Source: Xiphophorus maculatus
Taxonomy: Eukaryota > Chordata > Actinopteri > Cyprinodontiformes > Poeciliidae
Reading direction: 5' to 3'
Length of the DNA: 64,000 bases
NCBI RefSeq assembly: GCF_002775205.1
Contig: NC_036450.1
Coordinates: 4,899,199 to 4,963,198, forward strand
The position numbers and the translations under genes are program-made. Below are positions 1-11,444 of the stretch, piece after piece; position 1 is the first letter of the stretch, and the number at the start of each line of letters is the position of its first letter. The notes beneath the pieces were generated by a model. The model was given only the letters and a program-made list of their open reading frames with translations. It was not told the origin of the DNA and ran no database searches.

Positions 1-185
1 TGCGGTTCCATTACAAATATGTGCATAACTTTGTCAATATCCTGCTAATGTTGCAATTAAAATCCCTTGTGATTAAGTTTGATCATGTGATAAGTCATTA
101 GAAATCACAGCTCCAGAAACGTGAAGCTAACAGACGTATGAATGTTTAAATGTTTCGTAAGACGTTGAACGTTGCCGTCCTGTAG

Positions 186-1716
186 GTTCGTTTGAAGACC
201 CAACAGCCGACGGTTTGTCCAGAGAGCGAGCGAGGGAGCGGGACCGCAGCCGCCCCCATGAGAGGAGGCACCACTCCTCCGCCGGGGAGAAGCAGCGCTA
301 CTACTCCTGCGAGCGCTACGGCAGCAGGGAGCCGGGTCAGGCCCGGTCGGCCGGTCCGAGCCGGTCCACGTCTCCGGGAGAGAGCCAGGACTCTGGCCTC
401 ATCAAACAGGTGAGGGTATGTTTTAGTAAACGATGGTGTAGTAGGTCTGCCGGGCCAGGCGGTGGCGCTGTAGCTTTGGCGCAGAACGGCACTGAAAACA
501 GAACGGCAGTGGTGCCAGTTGGGCGAGTTGTTCTGAACTCTTAAGGTTGGAGAAATTTGAGTGGTTAGAATTTAGTCCTTTTTTTAAAAAAATTGGATGA
601 CTTTTTAGTTCATGTTCAGATGAAAATTCTTACAAAACAGATTTATTTATGCAGCAGAAAAACTCTAAACTTTTACATCCAACATCTAAGAATGTCCTCC
701 ATGACACCACAATCCACTGACTGATTTAAAAAGACATTTCTTTTAGCACAGCTGTTGTTTCAATCATTTCATAGATATTGGTTTTAATCTCTTTTATTTA
801 TTCATTTCATTAGTTTTATCCTTTACAGCTTGTTTTGTTTTTGCCCTTTGACTGTTATTGTTATTATTATTATTGTTTTAACACTCATTTTACTCCTTTA
901 ATTAGAAATTTCTGGAATCAGTCAAACATGACGTCAATGATCAGCAGTGATTGGTTGATCAACTGTCATTATGTAATGGTGCAACTTCAGGATCGGGGGA
1001 TCTTGAAACTGCTTCTTACCCAGCATGTTGTTGCTAGGCAACCAAAGAGTGAGTGAGTCAGTTGATTCCACCAGCCTAGCTTAGCTAGCTAAAGCCTTTG
1101 CTCTCACTACATCTCCCAGAATGCCGTGCGGTTTGGACGTATTATTTATTGATATTGATCACGTGTCTTTTGCGATTTATATTCTTATTGATTATTGCCC
1201 AGGCCTGCTTTAAAGTGACATTGTGGTTGTTTTTCCCAACAGGGAAGCACTGTGACAAAGCCGCCATCTGGTACCAGCGCTCAGGCCCGTGGGCGCCGCC
1301 AGCTCCCCCAGACGCCGCTCACGCCTCGGCCCGCTGTGGCCTACAAGACCCCCACCTCCTCAGCTGCTACGCCCAGCGCCTCCACGCCCGGGTCTCGCTT
1401 CGTCCGCGGCGCATCGGAGCACGACCGCCTGCTAGCGGCTCACGAGGAGCCCAAAGCCCCGGTTGGTCCGGACTCTAACCCGAGCCGGCAGCAGCTGGAC
1501 TCGTCCCTGCCGGAGGAGGGCGAGGACTTCCAGGACGCTGTGAGCAGCCATGGGGGGGGACACTCCTCCAGAAGCGCCACTGCGCCACCCACCGCCGCCG
1601 CGCAGGGGCGGGCAGCGGGAGTACCGAACGGCTACCACTTCACCCTGGGGTCTGCGCCGGGCAGCAGCAGGGGAGCGGCGGGTCTCAGGGAGCGGGAGGA
1701 GGAGGACTGGTGCTAG
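186..1716 (+). CDS. cacna1b: CaV2-type calcium channel alpha-1 subunit, last two coding exons (partial gene)
   Basis: C-terminal cytoplasmic tail of a presynaptic voltage-gated calcium channel pore subunit. Two exons are seen: 186..409, after a TGTAG acceptor and ended by GTGAGG, and 1243..1716, after TTTTTCCCAACAG. Both join in phase 0. The first encodes an Arg-rich stretch with KQRYYSCERYGSREP. The second has RGRRQLPQTPLTPRP, then PNGYHFTLGS, and ends in EEEDWC just before TAG. From family knowledge, RRQLPQTP and a C-terminal WC preceded by acidic residues mark CaV2.1/CaV2.2 tails, where the end acts as a ligand for active-zone scaffold proteins. The PNGYH..TLG block is closer to CaV2.2 (CACNA1B) than CaV2.1 as I remember them. 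The rest of the gene lies before the window. Fish carry duplicated CaV2 genes, so the exact paralogue is not decided. Confidence 0.8.
410..1242 (+). other. intron of the cacna1b-like gene
   Basis: This 833-bp stretch lies between the GTGAGG donor and the CCCAACAG acceptor. It is AT-rich, with no conserved coding signal. Short open frames in it have no exon-like borders. Confidence 0.7.
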
Positions 1717-1864
1717 CTGGGCGCTAAGCTTCACGGCTGAAACTGAAACGCTAAAAACGTGCTGCTGAGCGCCGAGGTCGGCTGGCTGGAGCCCGGTCGA
1801 CTGGGACTGTGCTGCTGAAGGAGTTCACTGATCATTCACTGCCAAAACACCAAATACTGTTGAG

Positions 1865-2850
1865 TATTTTTGGTCCAGTTTCTACTGGAAATATCTTAGT
1901 ACACTTGAAATAAGACAAAACTAACTGACAAGTAACTTTTGAGCAAGATATAAGAGCTTGTTTTAGGTAAAAAATCCCTTAATATGGACAAAGTACTGAC
2001 TCCACTGTCTGATTATTTTATAGAATGGGAAAAATGTCATAATCTTCCAAATAATACTTTTTTCAATCAATATTAAAGGGGACATATTATGCGAAATTCA
2101 CACTTTACACATTTTTACATTTCCATTTGGGTTTCTGCTGCTTCTAAAAGCAAAACAAGCTCTTTAAAAAAAACACCCAGCCCGTTTTTGACATAAAGTT
2201 CATGTTTTTTTTCCTCTGGAAAACGAGATGTTTCAAAAACCTCAAGAATGTAACATCACAAATCAGCAGGCACTGCGCCGGTTACCTAGCAACCCCAGCA
2301 GAGTTCCGCCGGTTACCTAGCAACCCCAGCAGAGTTCTGCCGGTTACCTAGCAACATAAGCTGAGCTCCAGTATGTTTGGTCAGATGGTTTTACCACTGT
2401 ATGCACTGTACAATGGCTGCTGGAAAAGACAAGTGGAAAGAGTGCAGAAACCACTTGCAGCACTCTTGTTGTAATTTCAAGAGGCTCTGCTAATGCTTTT
2501 CAAAGGTATATGGTTGTATAATTGTCCATCGGCTGGCAGCCATTTTTACATACAAGTGTAAACATTGATTTAAGGGGCGTGGCCAGCAGCACCTTATTTG
2601 GATTTAAAGTGACAGAGACCCTAAAGCAGCTGAAATCTGATTATCTAAGGATGATTTTGTGTAAAAAATGTAATGAACATGTTTTGTTTTGCAAATAGTC
2701 GTACTCTAACCTGTAAACAGGTCACCTTTAAGGAATCACTGACTTAAAACAAGTTCCTATTTTTTGCTGAAAAGTTACTTGTATGTTACTTTTGTCTTAT
2801 TTCAGGTGCACTAAAATATTTGTACTAAAAATTAGATCAAAAATGCTTGG
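1865..2850. mobile_element. nested DNA-transposon-like repeats downstream of cacna1b
   Basis: About 1893-1983 and 2730-2816 form an imperfect inverted repeat of roughly 90 bases; both arms share TGAAATAAGACAAAA and ACAAGTAACTTTT. Between them lies a second unit, about 2073-2740, whose ends are also roughly inverted (TTAAAGGGGACA against CCTTAAAGGTGACC). The simplest reading is one terminal-inverted-repeat element inserted into another, inside the 3' UTR or just past it. No transposase frame is visible, so both would be non-autonomous. Family assignment is not possible by eye. Confidence 0.55.
2277..2355. repeat. 31-bp tandem repeat, about 2.5 copies
   Basis: GCCGGTTACCTAGCAAC starts at 2277, 2308 and 2339, a constant period of 31. 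The third copy is cut after 17 bases. It lies inside the inner transposon-like unit. Confidence 0.85.
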
Positions 2851-5800
2851 TAAGATTTTGTGTTTTTGCAGTTTTCCAGCTTTTTGTGTTAATCTCTAAT
2901 ATTACAACCTCTTTACAGGAAAAAACAACAACAACTTTTTCTATCCCATTTACTTGCACTGAGATTATAGCACATGTGAAAACCCTTAACCTTCTGCCTT
3001 GGCTGGTAAATTCAGACGATTTAAGCCAAAATGTTGAGAGTGAAGCTGTAAACTGTTTCAGACCAATCAGAATGCCTCATTCCTGACCTTATCATGGCTG
3101 CTTTATATTTATGGCTCTTTTGTTTGTTTTGTCACAATCAGAACAACATTTCTGAGTTTATTTATGTTTGTTTAGCTGCTACTTTGGTGTAATTTTGCCA
3201 AAAAAAGGTTCAAATGTTTTCATTCAGGTATTAAGATTCTTAGAGAACATCTGTTAAATATCTAGAGATCATGAGTAGAAAGGGAGAACAACCAATAGAA
3301 GCAAAAATGTGGAATCTCTACTTTTTATTTCACTTTAAAGCAGAGAAAATCACAAAAAGCTGTTTTATTTTAGCAGATGAACATTCAGACTTTTTAAAAC
3401 AAACTATTTCATTGCATTTTTTTCTGCTTTATTTCCAGATCAAGTATGGGGGAAAAAATCTAAAACGATTAAATTGTTTTGGGAAAAAATGAATTAATTG
3501 CCCTTTAATTTACATTTGTAAAACAAATACCTCCACATGTCTCAGGTTCAACTGGGGACCAAAATGGCAACATTTGTGTCATATTCAGTTGGAGCGGTTC
3601 GCTTTCTCACTGCACAGAGAAATTTGGTTCGTTTTGGTCAAACGAACCAAAATAATTGAAACAGCTTTTCCCCTCCTGACCTTCTGGGGGCGCTGCACCA
3701 AGAACCACTGAGGAAAACGACGCTAAAAGAAGACAGTGAACGCAACTTCCTGTTTCACAAGATGTAACTGAAAACGGAGTGGTGTCAGATTTTAGCAGTT
3801 GTAGGATTTCTCTTTTGTAAAAAGACATTTCTGCCGCTAGCGCGTTTGTTTTGGTTGTATTTACCCAGAATGCCCTGCGCTGTAGTCCGCTTCCTGCTGG
3901 TCGTGGTGTGAACACATCCTTGCAAATTGTCCATTTTGTTTCTACTTGCTGCAACTTTTAGCTCCATTTCTCTGAGATCAGCAGAACACGGTTGGTTCAT
4001 TTTCCAGGGTAAGTTCTCCCCTCGCAGGTAAAGTAGAAACATGAATCACAGGCTATCATTGACACAGTGATAGCATAGTTAGCATATTTGACACCAAGGA
4101 TGCAAGTTATCAGTTATTCAGCTAATATGTAGTAAAATGCTCTTAACGATCGACTAACAATTAATTTATAAGTGGCCATTTTCTTAAAGATCCCAGTTTC
4201 TCTTGTATCAAGAGAACCGACCATCTTTCTAGAACATGAAGGGCTAAATTTGTTATATTTAACATTTTTACGTTAGTTGTGACTAAATAGACTGATTTTT
4301 TTTCACGTTATTGTTCTAAGACAGCCCTCAAGATGTACTGTTTTTATGTGTTTTTATTTTAGTTTATTTTCTTTTCTGCGTTTTTCCTCTGTTATCCCCC
4401 GTCATCGTGACATGTCAGTAATTTTGGTTGAGAAATTGATGCTCGGTTAAATTAACTTTAGAAGCTTTTAGAGGTTTTATATTTAAAAATGGGGGTCGCA
4501 TAAGGTGCATTTTGCCTCCCGTAACTGTCCGTGTGGACCGTTTCATTTCAGAGCTCCGCCATCTTTAATCCTGTATCAACAGCTGCGGTTATGGATGGCG
4601 CCCTCTGCTGGATGGCGGCCAAACTGCAACACTAAAAGTCTAAATGGAGATTATTAGCTAATCGATTGGAACTAATTTTAATCTAATAAATTAACAATTA
4701 ATCACTAATATACATGTTTTGTTTGTTTGAGATTCCACATTTTCTGCCGCTTTTTCACTGTCACGTTTTTGTAATCTGTACAGGATGTAAAAAGGTTTCG
4801 GTGCACACAGAACCAGAGGAACTCTTTGTTAAGTGGCCAAATACCAAGTGCCTCGTTTACCACAAAATTGTTAAAGTTTCATCTTTGCTCCGGTTCAGAT
4901 GGACTTAAACCGAGAGCGCAGAATGACCGTGGCTGGGAAGAAAAAAATATACACGAACATCCTGATTTAAATGCAGAAATATACTTTTTTTTGTACAATT
5001 CTTCTGGTGGGTGTATTCTAATTAGTACAATTAATTCAGAGTAAGTAATGTAGTGCATGATAAGGGTAGTGTTTGTACTGAAGGGTTTGTGGTAAGTATT
5101 TGCCTTTATTCTCATATATATACTGCCAGTCAGCCACAGAAATCGGTTTCTCAATTGAGGAAAAGTGCCATTTTAAAAAAAATCTATATAAAGAAAATAT
5201 TTCAGAACCACCTGCCTCCTCCAGCATGTTATATTTATCGTCTCTGCCATAAAAACTCAGATTTTTTGGGCTTTCCTCCTCCTCGTTTTGAATCTAAAGG
5301 ACTACTGTGTGACGGTTTGTTGGAAAACTGACCTAAATGTAAACTCACAGGTTCAATAAAGAGTTGTGTTGTTGCAGATGACTGTTCTCTGAAAAATATA
5401 CATATATATTAAAAAGTAGGGCTATGCAACAAGACGACACTTCATCTGCCCGTAGCTTTACCCGCTGCAGTCCCCAGTTCAGGCTTTAGTGCGACTGCGA
5501 GCGGATTTTACGTTTGTGTGTGAAGAGTTTTAAATCAAATCTGTATTAATAGATGTACAGCTGAGGCAAAAAGTGTGAAGCACCGGGTTTTATTTTTGTT
5601 TTTCTGTGCGCGACGCCTGCTCCAAAACAAACAACCCATACATAAAAACTGTGGCTGCAGATTCGTTTTTTAAAATGTGATTTAGAGCCACATTTTTCAG
5701 AAAAACAGTGAAAAAGACTCGATAAGGCCTCAGTCCTGACTGGGTCAACATGATTTAAAAGAGAAAGGTAAGGCTTGCTGTATGTTATATGTTTGCTTTT

Positions 5801-7350
5801 GTCAATAAATATCGAAAAAATGAAAAATAAGCATGAATTTATTGATGATTTTGACTGAAAAAGGGCAATTTGTTGCTTTATAGTGAGCTAGCTAAAGCAC
5901 GATGCTAACATGCTAACATCATATTATGTCGTCTCTGTAAAAAACTACAAAACCAATTTAATTTCGATATAATTTACATATTCATATGTCATTAGATATT
6001 GTGTATATTTTTCTTGTGTTTTATTTTGTTCATGTACGTTTTATGTTTGAAATCAAGAGAAAAAGTGAGGAACGGAAACGGAAGTACTGCGTAAACAGTT
6101 TCACCCTTTCAAAATAAGAGCATGAATATAAACGCTTAGCTACTTGAAAAATTCTCAACCGTTCAGAGCCGAAATTTTAACACAAATGTCAAATTTTATT
6201 CAGCTAGACGTTTACAAAACAGTCAAGTAAATTCGCGCTATAGAGTTTATCCAGAATATTTAATTTAGGGAAAACTAAGTGTGCTAAACATTCAAAAACG
6301 TAGCAAAAGCGTGAAACAAAAATTAGCTCCACTATTAGTGGAAGTAAAACCACAGCTGTACATTATAATGATCTCAGTAATTAATGTTAATAAATCTGGA
6401 TTTTTTCATAAAAAAAATTAGCAATGCTTATAACTGCCTATTTTAATAGTTTGAAAGTCAAATATATATTTTGTCTTTGCGCTAGCATAGAAGCTAACCA
6501 ATGAAAATGAATGATACTCCTGGATTTGCTAATAGCATCTTTGTATTTCAGCCTCAAAACCTCAATTTTATCGATATTTTTCATGAAAAATATTTGTGAA
6601 GACAAAAATTGTCTGCTAATAATTTGGAGCAACGTTCCACAGAAGAATTTACGGATAGTCCCATGTAAAGTAACTAAAATGATCTAAAAGTCAAACTAAA
6701 CTAAAATAATAATTTTTATGGAAGTAGCTGAGATTTTTTTATACATCAGAAAACAGTGAAGTGAAAAAGTATTCACTCCTCCTAGATTTCTTCTAGTTTT
6801 TGGATTTTTGTCACACCTAAATGTTCCAGAATATCTAATAAAATATAAATGCTAGATTACTAGAAATAATCCCAGAATTAAAGAATTTCTTGGTCAGAAC
6901 TTGTCTGACAGCATGAAGTAGGCTTACAGTTTGCAAAAAGCAACATGAAAAATCTAACAAACTAGAAACAAACTTCAGTTCCTGCAACAATGGAGGACGG
7001 AACATCTAGAAGAGCGAATGATGTCCATGAAAAACCTGGAAATGACTCCAGTCGACCTTGGCTTCACCTTGGAACCTGGAAAGAGTCTCAGGTGGAAACG
7101 TTTACGGTGTTCCTGCACGGAGAAGAGATGGGAAGAATGTGCAGAACTGGGAGAAACATCTGGGATGAGTCCCTGGAGAGAAGACGATCTGAAGTTAAAG
7201 GAAGATGAAAAACTGAACTACGCTGTACGAAAGCTGCCGGATTGTGATTCTGGAGGACCAGAAATAAAAACCAGTCCTACAGGATTCACAGCACAGATGT
7301 TGAGGAAGATGTTTTAGTCAAATAAGACAAACTCTTTACTCGGGGTTTCT
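2851..7350. other. non-coding flank of the channel gene; no gene seen
   Basis: AT-rich DNA without a convincing exon, RNA gene or repeat array. Possible polyadenylation signals (AATAAA) near 5355 and 5804 could belong to a long 3' UTR of the upstream channel gene, but nothing ties them to it. About 6755-7320 begins with a GAAAAAGTATTCACTCC string of the kind found in interspersed fish repeats; I cannot delimit it. Confidence 0.4.
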
Positions 7351-7636
7351 AACTACTAAATATGAACAAGTATAAAATGATCAAACTACTAAAAATGAAC
7401 AAGTATAAAATGATCAAACTACTAAAAATGAACAAGTATAAAATGATCAAACTACTAAAAATGAACAAGTATAAAATGATCAAACTACTAAAAATGAACA
7501 AGTATAAAATGATCTAACTACTAAAAATGAACAAGTATAAAATGATCAAACTACTAAAAATGAACAAGTATAAAATGATCTAACTACTAAAAATGAACAA
7601 GTATAAAATGATCTAACTACTAAAAATGAACAAGTA
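7351..7636. repeat. 33-bp minisatellite
   Basis: Direct repeats of a 33-bp AT-rich unit (CTACTAAAAATGAACAAG followed by TATAAAATGATCAAA), about eight to nine copies, nearly identical apart from CAAA/CTAA alternation. One or two further units follow the SINE at 7847-7890. There are no unique spacers. Confidence 0.9.
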
Positions 7637-7846
7637 GGGCGTGCCGTGGTGGCGTAGTGGTTAGCGCGACCCGTATTTGGAGGCCTTGAGTCCTCGACTC
7701 GGCCATCGCGGGTTCGACTCCCGGACCCGAAGACATTTGCCGCATGTCTTCCCCCTCTCCTTCCCCGTTTCCTGTCAGCCCACTATCATTTAAGGGACAC
7801 TAGAGCCCACAAAAGACCCCCTGGAGGGGTAAAAAAATAATAATAA
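7637..7846 (+). mobile_element. tRNA-derived SINE
   Basis: A block of about 210 bp starts with a tRNA-like head: an A-box-like GTGGCGTAGTGGTTAGCGCG and a B-box GGTTCGACTCC about 50 bases later, the spacing of an RNA polymerase III internal promoter. A unique body and a short AATAATAATAA tail follow. It interrupts the 33-bp minisatellite, whose sequence AATGAACAA stands on both sides, as either a target duplication or two array units. tRNA-headed SINEs of this build are common in fish; the family name is not assigned. Confidence 0.8.
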
Positions 7847-8195
7847 ATGAACAAATATAAAATGATCAAACTACTAAAAATGAACACAATAGGCTCTATG
7901 CTGCCATATAAAAGCGTCATTATGGACTCCAGCAGAATTTAAAGAGCAGAAAAATCGATGGTAAATATAAAATAAACTAACTATACTAATTTTTCCTGAG
8001 TTTCAGGCTTTACATTTGGCTGTAACTCATTTAGAGCCAAATGTAACGCTCTTCTTAAATGCGCAGGTCTGACTGCAGGGCTTAGTGTTAACCACTCTAT
8101 AAAATCAGAAATAGGTACGGCATGGAGTCATGATTGGGTGGATAATTGATGCAACTGATGCAAAGAGCTTTGTTTATATTGCCATTTATTGCAGT

Positions 8196-8236
8196 GGAAA
8201 TAATAATGATAATAATAATAATAATAATAATAATAC
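8196..8236. repeat. TAA microsatellite
   Basis: Uninterrupted (ATA)n run of about 30 bases with one GATAAT variant before it. Confidence 0.9.
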
Positions 8237-9424
8237 TAACAGCAAAACTAAACAAAGAGAAATTGTTCAAAAGAAACAAGGACGGGGAAAAAGAACAAAC
8301 CAAAAAAAGAAATAATCAATAATACTTCAAAACCAAATGTAGTTCAAAAGTCCAAGAGCAACGGGAGAATTGTTCTTTTCCTTTAGATACTCCCTTAGAG
8401 TTTATTTTGATTCCTGTATGGAAAGTGTTGTTTGGTTTTCCTGTGTGGAGAGTGTCTTTCTTTTTCCTACCACCAGGTGGTGTGTGGGTAGCTCGCCATC
8501 CTCCTTCAGCAAGCAGGTCGATGAAGGGGGAGAAAAAAAAACCTGACCTAAAAGGCCAGAAAACATACATTAAATTCATATATAGATGTTATATTTATAT
8601 AAGCTAAATGGGAAAAAAAAAACAAATACATACTGCTATGTATTGACAACCACTTCATATATTATAAAAATGAGAGAAAAAAAAAAAATCCTTTTAAAAA
8701 GAAAAGTGCACTTCATAATTCAAGTTCAAAATTTCTCAAGGTAATTAGCAGTCGCTACGAACAGCTAATAATAAATCAAATCAATCAACTTTAAGAATGT
8801 GATTGATCAAAGTAGCTACAAACAAAATCATATTAGGTACCAGACTTCATTGATGCACCAGCATGGAATACAACAATAAACAAAGAAATCATGAAAAATA
8901 ATCAAATCTAAAGTTGAAAGAGAAGCCTTTAAATATTAAAGGTGTGGCCTTTAATTCGGCTTTAACAGTGTGACTTTTTATTAAGTAAGTTATTAGTAAG
9001 TGGACTGAGCTGATGTGGCAACTGATTGTCGAGTTGGTAGCTAATGCTAACTGGCGGCGCACAGCGGAAATAACGCCCCATCATATATGGATGAATATTT
9101 ACTCACCGTCGAGTAACGGATTGTCTGAGGAAGTGGATGTGACTTGTTCTCATCAGAAGGTAGACCAGGCATCAACAAAGCCCAACCTGGTGAGTATTGC
9201 AGCGGATATATTAGCGGCGCTAGTATTGCTGATACAACGTCAAGTTCAGATGGTACTTAACTCACCGCAGATCCTTGAGTTTTAGAGATGAATTCGTTCA
9301 GCGATGAGTCGAGTTGGAGATTTGAGATTGTTTTATTAACAACCAACGCCACAACCAACAGTGAGCAGCAGCACAGTGGAAACCCGGAAATACACATGAG
9401 GGTCCCAGCTGTTAAAGGGACGGC
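8237..9424. other. non-coding stretch, no gene seen
   Basis: AT-rich to about 8960. From about 9010 to 9420 the base composition rises and short sentence-like GC-richer DNA appears, which may belong to the unidentified element or exon that follows at 9425-9865. No ends or repeats could be defined. Confidence 0.35.
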
Positions 9425-9865
9425 TTAAAGGGAAGGTGGTTGGGGCGTGGCGGTCACGTGGGTTACACAAATGTAAAGCCTGTGTTGGTTCTCTCGCAGG
9501 TTTTTTACCGCTTCCCTGAAAGCCTTTCTAATTGAACTGAAGGTCTTCCAGCGCGGCTGAAGTCGGCTTGCCATTGTTACCAGGACATTTCTCTCTAGTA
9601 TCGGGGTTCCTGCCTCCAGGAGAAGGAGGATGTTCTCTACCTTCTTGCACTCCTTCATCAGGTCTTTGAAGATGGTGTTCCCCTGGAGTATAATTGTCTC
9701 TGGGCTCATTTTGAGAACTCTGGTTTCGGTTTCCGCCCAGAGTTTCTCAAAGAGTCGATCACAAATAGAATTATATTGTATTAGAGGGTAATGTCTCTTT
9801 CCTGATTTGTCAATAATCTGCTGGATAACTTCCCTGACCAGACTTCTTACAGCAGTTCTTCTCAT
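9425..9865 (-). CDS. unidentified 146-codon reading frame
   Basis: I do not recognise this protein. The frame starts at an ATG and encodes a basic, helical-looking sequence (LVREVIQQIIDKSG near the start, then RLFEKLWAE, KECKKVENILLLLEAG, and AFREAVKNLRENQH) ending in a Pro-rich tail. Upstream the same frame stays open for about 20 acidic codons (DPEEDQSEE) until a TGA, and a neighbouring frame is also acidic, so a frameshift or an unseen splice is possible. Candidates are an exon of a multi-copy fish gene or a transposon-encoded protein. It lies between non-coding DNA and a LINE fragment, so no neighbour explains it. Confidence 0.4.
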   Translation of the reverse strand: MRRTAVRSLVREVIQQIIDKSGKRHYPLIQYNSICDRLFEKLWAETETRVLKMSPETIILQGNTIFKDLMKECKKVENILLLLEAGTPILERNVLVTMASRLQPRWKTFSSIRKAFREAVKNLRENQHRLYICVTHVTATPQPPSL

Positions 9866-10059
9866 GTTTACCTCTTCGGACTGGTCTTCCTCTGGATCAC
9901 CGAGGGACTGGTCTACCTCTGATCAATATTAGGCTCCTCTTCCTGTAGCTCTGCGGTTGCCTTGACTTCTTGAGGAATTCTCTTTCTTATTTCTGAATCA
10001 TGAGGCTTTTCACATTCCTGGGTAAAAGTTACTCAAGACATCAAAATGTACAAATAATA

Positions 10060-10230
10060 TGAATTCTGATTTACTAGAAGTTACCTGTGGAAAACCACAA
10101 GGGTCAGAACTGGGTCCTAAACTTTTCTTACTTTACATAAATGATTTATGCAATGAATCTAATTTGTTAACATTTATTTTATTTGCTGATACATTATTTT
10201 GATCTGGTCAGTTTGGAGCAGCAACAGTTT
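10060..10230 (+). pseudogene. LINE reverse transcriptase fragment (dead)
   Basis: The plus strand reads CGKPQGSELGPKLF, then LLYINDL and FILFADT, matching the palm region of non-LTR reverse transcriptases (usual forms GxPQGSxLGPxLF and FADDT). The second catalytic Asp is missing and a stop follows immediately, so only about 55 codons of a decayed copy remain. The clade is not determined. Confidence 0.65.
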
Positions 10231-10911
10231 AATGGAAGGAGAATTACAAATATTAATGATGAGACAAAAATTTCAGGTAGAAGTTCTGAATAAAACAGAA
10301 AATATGAAGATTTTCCCACTTTAGGCTTCAAAGCATTGACCTCTGACCTTCATGGGATGGGAATGTTTTACTTTAAATCAGGACTTTCTGAAAGGCAGAG
10401 TTGATGAAAAAATCTTTTTAATGCAAATATTTAAATTTGAGCAGGAAAAGAACAGAATGAGCAGCAAATGAACCAAATGCAGAAGAAAAATGTTTTTATT
10501 TAAAACACATGAAGAAAAACTGCAGCAAATTTACAAAAGGAAGATTTAATATTCAAATCTGACATGTTGAGAAAAATAGGAGCCGATAGAAACAGAAAAT
10601 GATCAGTGATTGAGAAAAACTGATCAACATTTCAATGAAATCTGATGAATGAAAGGAAAAAATAAGAGAAACAACATCTTGATATTCAGTGTGAAGCTTT
10701 GACTGGAAACAGACAGAAAAACATGAGGATCCTGGAATAATCCTGGAATAATCCCAGCTTCCATATTTAAAGGACTGGAAGAAGAAAAAGTTTCCAAGGA
10801 CTCAATCAGAATTGTTTCACCAAGAAATAGATTGTAGAGACTGAACTATCTGTTCAACAGTGAGAGAGTTTCTCTGACAGGAGGAAAATCTTTAGACTCT
10901 TTAGACTCAAC

Positions 10912-11444
10912 TCAGCACAGAAACACTGAGGAACCAGAACTGGACCACCAGACTGTAAATCCAGGAATCAGAGGTTCAGTGAATGTGGTGTTGAAGGTGT
11001 GGAGGAGGATCAGTGAGTCAGAGGAAACTGTGTAGAAGGACAGAACGCCAGCAGGACAGTCCACATACACTGCTACTCTGTTAGAGACAGAGGAGGAGGA
11101 GAGACTAGTTACTATGTTATTGTGCCAGACAGAGTAACCAACATCATCAGAGCATCTCAGCCTCCAGGAATGATCATTACATCCAAACCAACAGTCTATA
11201 CTGTCTCCTTTCCTCCTGATTCTTCTGTAACTCACTGATATCTCTACTCCTCCTCTCCACTCCACCTCCCAGTAACAGCGACCAGTCAGACCAGTTCTAC
11301 ACAGCAGCTGAGGATAATAATCAAATCTGTCTGGATGATCAGGATATGACTGAAGCTCCTCCACAAATGTCACCTTCCTGTTGTCTTCAGACAGTTTGAG
11401 TTTTCTCCTCACTGTGTTTGTGTCGATGGTGAGTTGACAGGAAT
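10912..11444 (-). CDS. exon 15: PRY-SPRY (B30.2) domain of the NLR gene
   Basis: The last coding exon starts after CTCTCCATCAG in phase 1 and ends at a stop in 10912-10914. PRY part: LTIDTNTV, then KLSEDNRKV and [13 protein letters not shown] part: [29 protein letters not shown], then [15 protein letters not shown] and [16 protein letters not shown]. All signature blocks of a B30.2 fold are present, giving about 177 residues, a normal length. In fish NLRs and TRIMs this domain is thought to bind ligands, and its loops vary. A near-identical paralogue lies at 48463-48992. Confidence 0.93.

Noticed and set aside
1432..1734. 100-codon frame on the minus strand
   Set aside because: Antisense shadow of the GC-rich last channel exon.
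7351..7636. CRISPR-like array
   Set aside because: Repeats are directly joined with no unique spacers, in a vertebrate genome; it is a minisatellite.
8097..8315. ORFs across the TAA microsatellite
   Set aside because: They arise from the repeat (poly-Asn / poly-Ile) and have no gene context.
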